Source: Deltaproteobacteria bacterium (GTDB taxonomy: Bacteria > SAR324 > NAC60-12). From it: a stretch of DNA of 64,000 nt. The notes below the pieces were generated by a model. It did no database searches. It saw only the letters and a program-made list of their open reading frames with translations, and was not told the origin of the DNA. Each line of letters begins with the position of its first letter. Positions within the stretch are counted from its first letter, which is position 1. The stretch spans positions 29,124 through 93,123 of the forward strand of contig NYXK01000109.1 of the NCBI GenBank assembly GCA_002685535.1, given 5' to 3'. Of the stretch, positions 32,882 through 42,513 are shown in pieces. Made by a program: the position numbers and the translations under genes.

Positions 32882-34022
32882 CTAAAATAGCTCTGCTGAC
32901 TTGTCGTAGTTGTAGAACCCACCGAATGCCGCAACGTTGGTGAATGCAATCAATCGGACGAGCGACCCATGCTGCTTATAGTTCGCCACGAATTGGTGCT
33001 GCACAGGTCAGAAATAGTAGATTGATCGCTTGAATGGACTTACTTGGGCCAGCTTTTCTGGTGTGGAGACTTGCGTCATGGACAAGAATTCAACTGCATC
33101 TTCCGACCAACGTTCTGGATGCCGCAAGCCGAAAGACCCTTTTGGCTGGCTGTCCTTCTCCATCACCTTCATCATTACAATTCCTAGCGCCTTACTGTCA
33201 ATACGTCCTGCGGCGCCCTTTGCACTCTTGCTACAACATTCGATATCGGCTATAGATCGTAGATTTAGTGAAACGCCACAGTGGGAAAAGATGTGTCACC
33301 TACTAATCTTGACCTCACTGATCCTAGCCCCACCAACGTCCTTAAGAGACAGTAATACATTCGAACAATTGATATTACTGTGGGTCCAGCCCTCTGAGGC
33401 TAGGTAAGAAATGCCGTAAAGAATCTGAAAAATTTAGCGGATATTCTCTCGCATTAGCGGTGCTACTTACCTCACGGCTTAGCTCAGCTAATTGAGGCTC
33501 ACAGGGATACCGGGGAGATCCATTGATCCGTTCGAGAGAGATGTCCATATATGGGGATATGATAAAGAATCCTTGTTGGGATGCAAAAACCTCATGGATA
33601 GGAACAAGGTTTTTGTGATGGAGTTGACGTATCATCTCGAGGTTCCCCCTAGCCTGGGATTTAGAAATCGCTCTTACGGTATACATTTGGTCTTGTTTTG
33701 ATTTCTTGTAGGCTACGGTGACTGCGTTGTGCCGTCCGAGTCGCCAATCCTCTTGGTATGATTCCCATGGAGAACCCGCTTGTCCAGGAGCAAAATGTAC
33801 CTTCCTTCCGTTCCCATGAGGCGCTGGAGTTCTGATTGGGGAAGGAGATGCAGAGCTGGGTTGGGCCCTTTTGGTTGGTGGTTGTTTTATAACAGACTTT
33901 GAATAATCTTTAGGTAATTCCAATAGCTCGTCAAGTGTAGAACCCTCGGTCCCAGGCCATGTGCTATTTCGTTTTGAACTTCCAGATTCGGATTCATACT
34001 CGGATTCGGACTCGGACTCCAT
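32882..34022 (-). CDS. Protein-kinase-fold protein, predicted pseudokinase, 331 aa
   Basis: Four exons: 34022-33471, 33424-33304, 33249-33044 and 32998-32882 (996 nt). The ATG at 34022 opens an acidic Ser/Glu run (ESESESEYESES); the longer track ORF starts at TTG. From ~residue 90 the chain follows a STE20-like kinase: LVPIHEVFASQQGFFIISPYM, then ISYLASEGWTHSNINCSNVLL, then GLRHPERWSEDAVEFLSMT and PEKLAQHQF. Key residues are missing: the VAIK lysine site reads TVRAIS, HRD reads HSN, DFG reads TDIE. Catalysis is therefore unlikely, and a scaffold or regulatory role is inferred. Splice sites and frame are intact, so it is not a decayed pseudogene. Confidence 0.8.
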
Positions 34023-34771
34023 AGGTACCTTAAGTAAGAGCGCTTGTGAAAGGATCAAATTGCAAGCACAAGGCTTTGAGTATTGAATCTCGGTGCTGAG
34101 GGTAATGTCAGTAATAATGGAGCTATAAATCACCAAGATTCTGGTGGCCTAATATGGCTCCTCAGAGTAAATTTCGGCTCCTTTTCGCAATCATTCGCTT
34201 TGATTGAGATATTGATCTAATTTTGGCTCCCGTTTGGCCAACCTAACGGATGGGAAATTTACGTGCGGCAGGTCAGAAGGTCTCAAGGTCGTATTGACGT
34301 ACTGTACACGGCGTGAATGTAGACCACTGGCCAGGGACCGACCAGGATATCCGAAGGAACCGACGATCGGGGGATTTCAAACCCGCGACGATTCGCGTTC
34401 GGATGCTTGGAGGTGACGCAAGGCTGTGAGTTGCTACGAAAGTGTAGTCACAAGCTCGAGTGATACCGGAAAGTCTGGAAAGCTTCGGCCTGCGATTGAG
34501 GGGTTTGATTTTCTGCGCGGTGGGAAAGAGGCACACGTTCAATGAATAGAGTGGAGGGTAGTTTTTGAATTTTTTTGAATTGCTTGACCCATTTCAGACG
34601 ACAAGTGTCCACCCAGGCTCAGTGCGGGGGTATTTACAGTTACCACAAAGACCAAAACAGAAAAACTGAAAACCAGATTGTAAAATATCATCTCTAGAAT
34701 GAGTGTCGAACACTTCGAACTCGGTATGATAGCCCCAAAGATGAAAATGTCATTATTCGTACCCCGACACC
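34023..34771. promoter_or_regulatory. Intergenic region with three TTTTGGCTCC-like motifs
   Basis: 749 bp between two minus-strand genes. AATATGGCTCC (34151), ATTTCGGCTCC (34171) and TTTTGGCTCC (~34221) cluster within 80 bp, 130-210 bp 5' of the pseudokinase start but in opposite orientation to it. No gene found. Confidence 0.35.
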
Positions 34772-35685
34772 TCATATTTGTGAAAGGAGTCGTGGAGAGG
34801 GAGGCATCGACAAAGGTGTGGTTGGACATTGATAGTCAGACTCTGAACAAGCCGTGGAGTGCTCGTATGAATGCGAAAGAGGAGGGGTCTGCAGATAGCT
34901 ATTAGAGCTAGTTCAATGTAGAAATATGGTAGACTCTACTTACATGAGGGTTTGAATCTTCATATTCATTGTGACCATGGATAATCATGGCTGGTAGACC
35001 CTGGTAGCTCATATTGAATGGGCTCATGGTATCAACCTCGCGCTTGACTTCATGGAAATGCATCATCGAAGGTAGAGTGACGGGAACAGGCGCAAGGTAG
35101 TCTGAGTATTCTGAAGATGAAACTGGACGGTATGGCTGCGATTGCGGGTAAGGTGGGTGGACGATCTCTTCTGGCGCTGGATAAGAGTGGTATGCGAAGA
35201 GAGGTGGAGTTCTGGACCCCTCGCGTTCAAAGCCATGTGAAAATCTCAGGTTGTCCTCCATAGGTGGAGTATAGTGGCTCTGCAAAAGCCTGGGAGATGG
35301 TTGTCGGTGCAAGATCTCTGGACTTCTCCTGTAGTGTTGCTGGACATTCTTCTCTACACGGTGCTGCTGTTGTTGAAGCTCAGCGTGAACTTGAGGAGGC
35401 GAGGCTGAAGAGGATCCAGCGCGTCTCTCGAGGTCTTCGAGACGTCTCTTTAGCTTCTTGCCTGGCACTAGGTCAGTTATAGTTCTCAGATCGGCTGTTG
35501 CAGTATTGCTAACGGTAGTTTCGCTGGGCAATTCTGTTTTGGATTCTCCTCCGCTCAGCCAAGTCGGAGATCTTGGTCCAGTCCTCATCTGGGTTTGCTG
35601 AAATGCTGAAAGCACTGCTTGTGCCGTGGCCGGTGATATGCCTCGAGGCAGTAGCTGTCGAGTATGAGAAACCTTGTCTGGACAT
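34772..35685 (-). CDS. bZIP transcription factor, 268 aa
   Basis: Three exons: 35685-35514, 35461-34944 and 34888-34772 (807 nt). The basic region spans the first splice: DWTKISDLAERRRIQNRIAQ then NYRKKLKRRLEDLERR, matching the N-x7-R/K bZIP DNA-contact pattern. The leucine zipper is short or weak, and a Gln-rich segment follows. The rest is Pro/Tyr/Ser-rich, as in activator regions. The last exon, not in the ORF track, adds TPPLSHSYEHSTACSESDYQ and ends SPRLLSQI; its GTAAGT...CTGCAG intron is standard. The track start at 35781 is TTG, so I use ATG 35685. Targets unknown. Confidence 0.88.
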
Positions 35686-36587
35686 GTTGGTGGAGGTGGT
35701 TGACGAAGATACACTGTTGTTGAAGGAAGTCTTCTGAGTTGTTGGTTGGGAGAGATGATAGGCAGGTTCGAGGCGTCTCAATTGGGAGACCTGCTCAAGT
35801 ATATATGTGAATGCGGCACCACAAATCCTCCGCAGTATAGCGTAGCCACCTACCCCTTCTTATAAGGGGTAACCAGCACTGCGAGCAACGGTCGAAGAGC
35901 GGCCGGGAGGGGAGATGGTGCAAGCCAGGATACTTAGCAGAGTGCAGTGCAGCAGGGTGCAGCAGGGGGCTGGTCATGTCGCTGCCAGGCCAGGGTCCTC
36001 GTTCGTGGCTGAGCTGTGAGCTGGACCGTGCAAGGATCCGAAGGGCATGGCTGTGGTAAGGTCCGATATAATGAGGGTGAGGGGTCAAAGCGAAAAAGAG
36101 AGTTGTACAGGAGTCATGGTACGTGATTATACCAACACGCAGGGGGGTCTGCAAGCCGTGATGCCGGGCAGACCACCTTCTTTTGCTCCCATCGAAGTCC
36201 AGGGCCTCATCAGGCATAGCGCTACGCCTCTCGATGCAGCCTGCACCACCCACCCTCGATTCGAAGCATGCAAAGGTAGAAGTAGAGGCTCAGGCCTGCC
36301 TTTATCATACCCATTCTGATCCATATCACTCGTTTATTCTTTATTTTGACCATCATTAAGTCGGTTGAGTAAACAGCAATAGGCGGCTTTCAAGAAAAGG
36401 GGAAGGGAGGCCGACCCCAAGAACGAGCCAATGAGCAACGAGTCATAAGGTTGGGATCATCAGTTTCCTCTGTCTATCAGTAAGTAGCCATTTCAAATTG
36501 GACAATAACTTACATTGTTCAACATATATATGTTCTTTATCGTCGGCGAAGCAGTCAAACCGATTTCTATAGAGGGATTTGCGCAAT
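35686..36587. other. Long intergenic region
   Basis: About 900 bp upstream of the bZIP gene. The ORF 35795-36253 (-) has a GTG-type start and no recognisable features. I find no supported gene. Long 5' leaders with upstream ORFs are common for fungal bZIP genes, so part may be transcribed leader (inference). Confidence 0.3.
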
Positions 36588-36990
36588 ATGGCCGAGATTG
36601 CCTTTTTATATCGAGCCCTGTCGGATCTTTTAATGGGTATGTTCATCATCGCCCCTCTACACTATATTGTCGAGTCTTCGATTCCCCGGTCTGCCTGCTT
36701 GTCATTTCTAACATTATTCGGGCTGCTACGATATATCCATCTGCCCGATCCGGTTGTCGTATTGGCTTTTGGGTTACTTTGGACCTTGTTTATTGCATTG
36801 TCTGGCAACACTGGAATTGGTTGGACAAGGTAAGGAATCTCTATGCGATAAATTAGATAGTTTATTAACGATCTATAGTTTATTCGTAGTCTATGTAATC
36901 TGCTTGGACTTGGTAAGTTGAGCTCGTCTATGGATTGGGTTGGAAAACTAAAATAAGATGTTGAGAAGCGGCAAGGGATACATAATTTAG
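36588..36990 (+). CDS. Possible small multi-TM protein, 102 aa (three exons)
   Basis: Exons 36588-36829, 36879-36912 and 36958-36990, joined in frame with GTAAGG...CTATAG and GTAAGT...AATAAG introns. The product is hydrophobic: LLMGMFIIAPLHYIVE, LSFLTLFGLLRYIHL, VVVLAFGLLWTLFIALSG and SLFVVYVICLDL would span the membrane. Two good donors in the right phase argue against chance. I recognise no family; a decayed terminal part of a larger membrane enzyme is possible. Confidence 0.4.
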
Positions 36991-37381
36991 ATACTTTTCC
37001 ATATGACTCACGATACAAAGCAAGATCCATTCAAACCCGATTCGCGGAGCCGAATTCAGAATCCTCCATCTTTCAAAAAGGTAGCTTAATATAGATGAGT
37101 AGGGAACCGAATAGGGCTTCCTGATCCTCCAAAGTCTTAGCTCTTTGGCACCTGTCTCGTTCCTCTGTTTTGAATTTGATTGGGCTATTATATTTCATAC
37201 TAGTACGTCAACATGCTCATAGTCCCACCTTCCTCCACGATTTGGGATTCTAACCGAACCGCATTCTTTATATTCGTCCGCGGTTATCCTTAAACAAAGG
37301 TTCTCGTCTTAGGATCAGTGAGCAATTCGCACACAAGCAAAAATCCCATCCTGATACGGCGACAACTCAATATAGAGGAGA
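36991..37381. other. Intergenic gap
   Basis: 391 bp 5' of the second 2EXR gene. No recognised elements. Confidence 0.35.
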
Positions 37382-38254
37382 ATGGCAAAGGGGAAACTTC
37401 CTAAAGCAAACAACCCAAGGGAATTCCACGCATTTCCAAACTTCCCTCCCGAACTCCAGAACATGATCTGGCGATATTCTCTCCCTGGCCCACGTGTTAT
37501 TAGGGCGAAGCTCCGCTCAGCGGACTACTTTGTCTTCGGGGATGCTCGTCCTCCAACTGCACTTCACGTCTGCCGAAGTTCTCGTCAAGAAGCTCTTCGT
37601 TTTTACGAACTTCTATCCGAATCCGAGTCTACGGATAATCAATCCGAATGCGACACTATAGATGATCTATCCGAATACGACTCTACAGATGATCTCTCCG
37701 AATCCAACTCTACGGATGACGATCAATTACAAGACAGAAAAAGCGGAATATCAAGATCAAGATCAATATACTTCAATCCGGTGCTCGATACTGTCTATCT
37801 CATGCCAGACCACAAGGAGAAATCTTTGTACTCGAGTTTCGCTTCGAGATTTCCTAATATAGCCAGAATCCATTCCTTAGCTATAGACTTTAGTCCTGGG
37901 TCGGATTTTATGTGGGACCTTTGTGTCATGTTATCTTGCTCTAAAGGAAACCTCAAGGAAATATTGCTTGTCGTTACAAAGGATTCATATGTGTTCTCGA
38001 ACAATCTTGACGAAAAACAGATCAGATTCTCTAAGCCAAAAGACAACGTAATTCCTATATGGATGCAATATCTCGATCCACCGTGGCCCTGGCAGAAATG
38101 GACAGACATAGAGGCCGATCTATTAAGACAATTTAACTGGGTCCCAAATATGCCGCAGTTTCGAGTTATGGGAGCCGGATCTACATCCCAGACAACGGCT
38201 AGTTCGCCTCAACAACGTTGCTTGGTTGCCGATTTTCTTATTTGCCAGGTCTGA
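37382..38254 (+). CDS. 2EXR-domain protein with acidic repeat, 290 aa
   Basis: The N terminus has the 2EXR signature FHAFPNFPPELQNMIWRYSL, followed by PPTALHVCRSSRQEALRFYE, the second conserved block. An acidic insert of four 9-residue units (SE-x-D/N-S/T-T-D-x-x type) lies at residues ~79-114 and is encoded by a 27-bp tandem repeat. The later region YFNPVLDTVYL and the Trp-rich WPWQKWTDIE are also typical of the family. Single exon. Function unknown in the family; the insert looks like a recent repeat expansion in a surface loop. Confidence 0.85.
   Translation: MAKGKLPKANNPREFHAFPNFPPELQNMIWRYSLPGPRVIRAKLRSADYFVFGDARPPTALHVCRSSRQEALRFYELLSESESTDNQSECDTIDDLSEYDSTDDLSESNSTDDDQLQDRKSGISRSRSIYFNPVLDTVYLMPDHKEKSLYSSFASRFPNIARIHSLAIDFSPGSDFMWDLCVMLSCSKGNLKEILLVVTKDSYVFSNNLDEKQIRFSKPKDNVIPIWMQYLDPPWPWQKWTDIEADLLRQFNWVPNMPQFRVMGAGSTSQTTASSPQQRCLVADFLICQV
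37616..37723 (+). repeat. 27-bp in-frame tandem repeat, four units
   Basis: Units begin TCCGAATNC at 37616, 37643, 37670 and 37697, within the 2EXR gene. The units have diverged by several substitutions, keeping Asp/Ser/Thr codons. Confidence 0.85.
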
Positions 38255-38946
38255 ATTATAGTTAAAGAATTCTGTGAGGCTAAAGGGACCAGAAGCGATC
38301 GTCTAATAATATTCCTTTTTGACATTGGCGAAGAAAGCCAAATGTGCAAAAATCATGAAAGTTTGTTAGTATCATAATGAGTGCAAAGAATTTCACATTT
38401 GGTATACTAACTTAGCTATAACTATTTTCAAGTGGCTGTGCTGCGTTAAATTTACTTTGTTCAGGTGTGTCAACTCAGCTCAGCTCGAAACGGATCTCAT
38501 CTGACCATGAGGGCATAAAACCCCAGCGTAATCGCAGGATAACGGGCGGGCCGAACCTGATTTGCTACAGTATCGTCATCCTTTAAAATCTCACACTGGG
38601 TCCTGAATCGTCTACTTTAGAATGAGGGTGGGGAGCCAGATTTGACCCCTCGGTTCTAAAAATAGGACGGGGCCGGTCAGCCACTTCAAAATGCCACTTG
38701 TTCCCCGATGTACGATTTTTAACTAGACTTTATTCTGTCCTCGTTCATTTTCTTTCTACTAGACTAGACAGGGGGTTCTCGATTGGAGCAATCACCAACC
38801 CCAGCTAGCGTTTAATCGATACATTCCTCTTATTCATCCTCAGTTTTCCGGAAACAAAGATTCTCTTCTCAAGAATCAATAGCCCAAACGCGATCTATCT
38901 TCTTTTTGCATTCCACAGGATTACACTCGACCCATCTTGACTCGCG
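38255..38946. other. Intergenic gap
   Basis: 692 bp. Contains GGGAGCCAGATTT at ~38631, a reverse match to the GGCTCC motif, about 310 bp 5' of the next ATG. Nothing else seen. Confidence 0.35.
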
Positions 38947-40901
38947 ATGGCGGAAAGCACAGCCATGTATCTTTTAGCACAATTGATGGTATTGCCCACA
39001 CCCTATCTCAATTTATCTGCACAAGCTAACATCCCTTCTGGTGCCTTCGATAATAACAAACGGGGACCAGGCTCAAGCTCTCATGAATGATCCTGAGGTA
39101 ACAAGAATAACAAGTCCTTGCTACTCGTCCCAAGCTGATCAAATTATAGTTTAGCACTTCCCTTGGCAAAGCTTTTGATACCTTTAGCACACTTGCCACG
39201 CTTAATCCAAAAGATTTAGAAATACTCTGCGAAAAGACTCAATGTTATAAGATACTCAAGATAAGTATTCAGACTTCCTTCTGCCGCTTTCTCTTTTTCT
39301 ACGCGCCGCCAGCTAACATCTTTCCACCTCGATCCAGACCAAGCCTCGAATTTGATTAAGCAGACTGAAGGTCAGCACGTCTCCTCTGCTATATCTTACA
39401 CTGCCAAAGCCCATGCTCATCCGTCAACTATATCGGCACCTTCTCGCCTGTTACAATATTCGCGTACGCATAATGATTCACATATTCCTCCTCTACCTTT
39501 GAATTCAGAGTCTGTGGCAGACGCTCGTACGGGGAAACGCCACACTTCCCCGGCCCTGCTATCGCCAATATCTGCGACACGCACTGGTCCATCTTCTCCC
39601 GCTACCACACTGCCCCACTCTGTCTCTCCTACGGTCAGTGTGCTCTCCTCGGCGTCGCAGCCAACATCCCCGTTCCCCAGTGAACGAGCTTCTAGCTCCC
39701 GAACGACGCCAAGTTCTTCCCTACCTCAGAGTCCCTCCTTTGCAAGCGCTTCCCCCGATAAAGCAACATCAGTGACATCTACGCAGCGATCCAGCCCTGG
39801 CGGTACCTGCCTCGCTGACCCCCCAACGCCACTGTTTTGTAATTCTCGTGAGGAGAGTGCAGAGCCGGACCCTCAAGACCTCGTCTCTGACCGACGGAGC
39901 AACACGCTAGCTCCTGGCCCTTCGATGAAGTACCTCCAAGCTCTTAGCATTATGACACCAATGTTTAGCTCAGCCATGAGTCAGACCAAATTGTCTGAAG
40001 TTATAAGAACTGGAGATCTATTAGTTCGCGATGATGCCGTCTCGTTCTTGAGAGATCAACTCCTTCTCTGGACAGGGATGTGGGATCCGTCAGACCTACG
40101 GGCACCGTCAAGCGAAGACTCGATTGCGGACCATTTTGTGAAGATATCACATAGCATTAGTGTCCTTGAGGGGCGAACACATATAGATCTACGTATGCTA
40201 CTCCACCGAATTCTCCAGTATCAGTACTACGTGAGGATAGTTGACGAGATAGAGAAGTCCAGGATTCAGAAACAGCCCGGAGTTGGAGCTGCTACTTACG
40301 CGATAGAGTTCCTCTTACAGCGTTTATATCCTAACGATTGGGGTCTCGTCGAAAAGAAGGAGAGACGAAAACAACTCTTGCATAGGCAAAACCGCCTTGG
40401 TAAGCGGCTAACAAGATTGTCAGGCTATTTTGGGCTCGGCTTCCTCCTCCTCGCGAGTCAAGAGGCAATGGGACGTATGTAAGTAGCTCCGTATCCAAAC
40501 CGGTCATCGCCAGCTAACAGTTTAATAGCACCAACATAGAGCTGTCGGATAACGAGGTCGTCGCGCTTGTATGCTACGTTACTAATGCCTTTCCCGAACT
40601 ACCTAGACTTGGTAAGGCTCTAGATAGAGTGGTGAGGCACATGGTCAAGAACCTCCCCCTAGAGGATATGGAACCTTTCGTGGAAAGTATTCTTCCTGAC
40701 GTTCAGCACCTCCTAAATAGTCGGCGCGATTTGATGCCTTTATCAACGTTCGCTCGGTTTGACCAAGAAGCGCACCACGTGGAACTACTTGAGGTTCTCT
40801 CCGAGGCGCCACGCCCACATCGGCAAGGCCGGACTCCACGACCACGGTCAATTGAGGTAGACCTGGTTTCATCGCGCAAACGCCTCAGACTATCATCCTA
40901 A
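38947..40901 (+). CDS. Orphan Ser/Pro-rich protein, 565 aa, five exons
   Basis: Exons 38947-38988, 39071-39097, 39150-39264, 39338-40478 and 40529-40901 (1698 nt); the second is only 27 nt. All junctions are GT-AG and keep frame. The N terminus starts MAESTAMYLLAQLM; residues ~75-230 are low-complexity Ser/Thr/Pro. A helical domain follows (LSEVIRTGDLLVRDDAVSFL, RMLLHRILQYQYYVRIVDEI), then a short hydrophobic stretch (YFGLGFLLLAS). The last exon has NEVVALVCYVTNAFPELPRL and a basic tail (SSRKRLRLSS) that could be nuclear-localising. I recognise no domain. The ORF track gives only the two largest exons. Confidence 0.7.
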
Positions 40902-41672
40902 GAAACCTGGTCGAATGTTACCAGCAGTAGCTGCTATACGATCCGGCTTAACCGGGGAGTGAGGAGGTAGCTTAAGCGTTACCTTGTAATCACGTGCTCG
41001 ACGACCACCGGGGCCTCTTCAGTGAGTCAATGCAAGTTAGTGCATGCCTTTTACTTTCTCTAGGGACAGACACAATAAATTGCATGATATAAATCAAATC
41101 TATGGTCAAGCTTGTACCGTCTTATGTGACTGCGCTTTCATGTGATTCAGCACGATAATGACCAGGAGAAAGCTTCAACGATCCTAAAAAGTCATGGCAA
41201 TCTCCCGGGAGGAAAATCCAGAAAACGCTCCAGATATTTCTTTAGCGAGCGCGCTGCGGAGCGTCTCTTTCAATTCGCCAGCCCTTTGATACTTGTCATT
41301 CTGCCTTCCACGTGATGCGTCTTGTCCCAGTGGCTGCCGCGGCCTTTTCGGGACTGGACGAGAAGGATGGAGCTAGGAACGAAAAGGGCAGAAGTAAAAA
41401 CGGGCGGGGGATGCTTTTGCTGACACAGAACGTGGCCGAGGATAGGCAGAGAATAGGACAGAGCAGGGGGCAAAGACAGGGGGCAAAGACAGGGGGCAAA
41501 GACAGGGGGCAAAGATAGGGGGCAGATATAGGTCCTCGTGCAAGAGTCCTGGAAGCGTCAGATCTAGTTCTTATATTAGACAACTTGTGGACCTTGGTCC
41601 TGATTCTGCAAAATATACTATTTACCAATTAAATTTATACTCATTCATTGAATCTTCAAAAGGTTTCTAACA
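40902..41672. other. Intergenic gap containing a minisatellite
   Basis: 771 bp holding the array at 41464-41531. The minus ORFs 41270-41628 run through the array and are rejected. Confidence 0.4.
41464..41531 (+). repeat. 13-bp G-rich minisatellite array (about five units)
   Basis: GGGGGCAAAGACA units, very uniform, ending in GGGGGCAGATATA. The array ends 142 bp before the ATG at 41673. Confidence 0.95.
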
Positions 41673-42044
41673 ATGGCGCCGAGAATTCAAGTCCCCCCTA
41701 ACACATTACGGATGACATGTCCCGAATCACGTCGACGCCGCTTTACAACAAAGGAGAACGAGGAGAGAATCCTCCTAGCAAGCGAAGATCGGGAAGCAAA
41801 GCGTGAACTTCGATATCGTCGAAGACAAGGCAAATCAGCGGAGAGTCACTTCTCCAAAGAAGTAGAGAAGGCCAAGGAGGAACTGGAGCTGAAGGAGGGT
41901 TTCTTAAAGAAGCTTGCAAGAGAGGAGAACACTTTAAAAGGGTTTTCAGGAGAGAATAGTAAGGGAAATATGAGAGACGCAGAGCCGAACGTTCAAAAGG
42001 CGAAGGGCGAGACTACGGAGGCTTTGAGATACGTAGTTCCATGA
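41673..42044 (+). CDS. Hypothetical charged protein, 123 aa
   Basis: The ATG is in a good context (CAACAATGGCG). The protein is basic at the N terminus (ESRRRRFTTKENEERIL, RELRYRRRQGK) and then has a short Glu/Lys-rich helix that may form a coiled coil (FSKEVEKAKEELELKEGFLK). No family recognised. It lies between the minisatellite and the 72-bp repeat. It could be a real orphan gene or a bZIP-like remnant; the charge pattern favours coding. Confidence 0.45.
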   Translation: MAPRIQVPPNTLRMTCPESRRRRFTTKENEERILLASEDREAKRELRYRRRQGKSAESHFSKEVEKAKEELELKEGFLKKLAREENTLKGFSGENSKGNMRDAEPNVQKAKGETTEALRYVVP

Positions 42045-42199
42045 TCTAAGAAGAGATATGAAGGTTTACTATAAAGCTTTACTCCTCGCCGTAATAATTC
42101 CCGATGAGCAGACGCTTGCGTTGACAAAGGAGCAAAACTCCACAAACCGGCGCATACAAATACTCCCTAACGGCGTCTCAGATGCGCGTGCTGGGCTAG

Positions 42200-42475
42200 T
42201 TGACAGACGCTGGCGTTGTGAAGGGAGCGGAAACTGTCTCCCTCACGCTGGCGCATCGATTGCACTAGCGCTTGACAGACGCTGGCGTTGAGAAGGGAGC
42301 GAAAACTGGCTCCCTCACGCTGACGCATCGATTGCGCTACCGCTTGACAGACGCTGGCGTTGTGAAGGGAGCGAAAACTGGCTCCCTCACGCTGACGCAT
42401 CGATTGCGCTAGCGCTTGACAGACGCTGGCGTTGAGATGGAGCAAAATCTGGCTCCTTGGCGCTGGCGCTCGCAC
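42200..42475 (+). repeat. 72-bp tandem repeat, just under four units, 5' of the DUF3723 gene
   Basis: Units start with TTGACAGACGCTGGCG at 42200, 42272, 42344 and 42416, exactly 72 bp apart. Each contains a GGGAGC...GCTCCC stem and a GCGCTAGCGC-like palindrome; the last unit is diverged and truncated. The array ends about 40 bp before the DUF3723 start codon. The period is a multiple of three, so both strands stay open (a 102-aa minus ORF), but I do not think it is a gene. Confidence 0.95.
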
Positions 42476-42513
42476 GATTCAAAAGTCAATGAAATTCCGG
42501 GGCAAGTACCTGC

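Noticed and set aside
35795-36253. 152-aa minus ORF upstream of the bZIP gene
   Set aside because: Non-ATG start and no features; may be part of a leader or spacer.
42167-42475. 102-aa minus ORF with repeated ASVCQ...MRQREG units
   Set aside because: It exists only because the 72-bp repeat period is a multiple of three; it has no start context and sits in the promoter of DUF3723.
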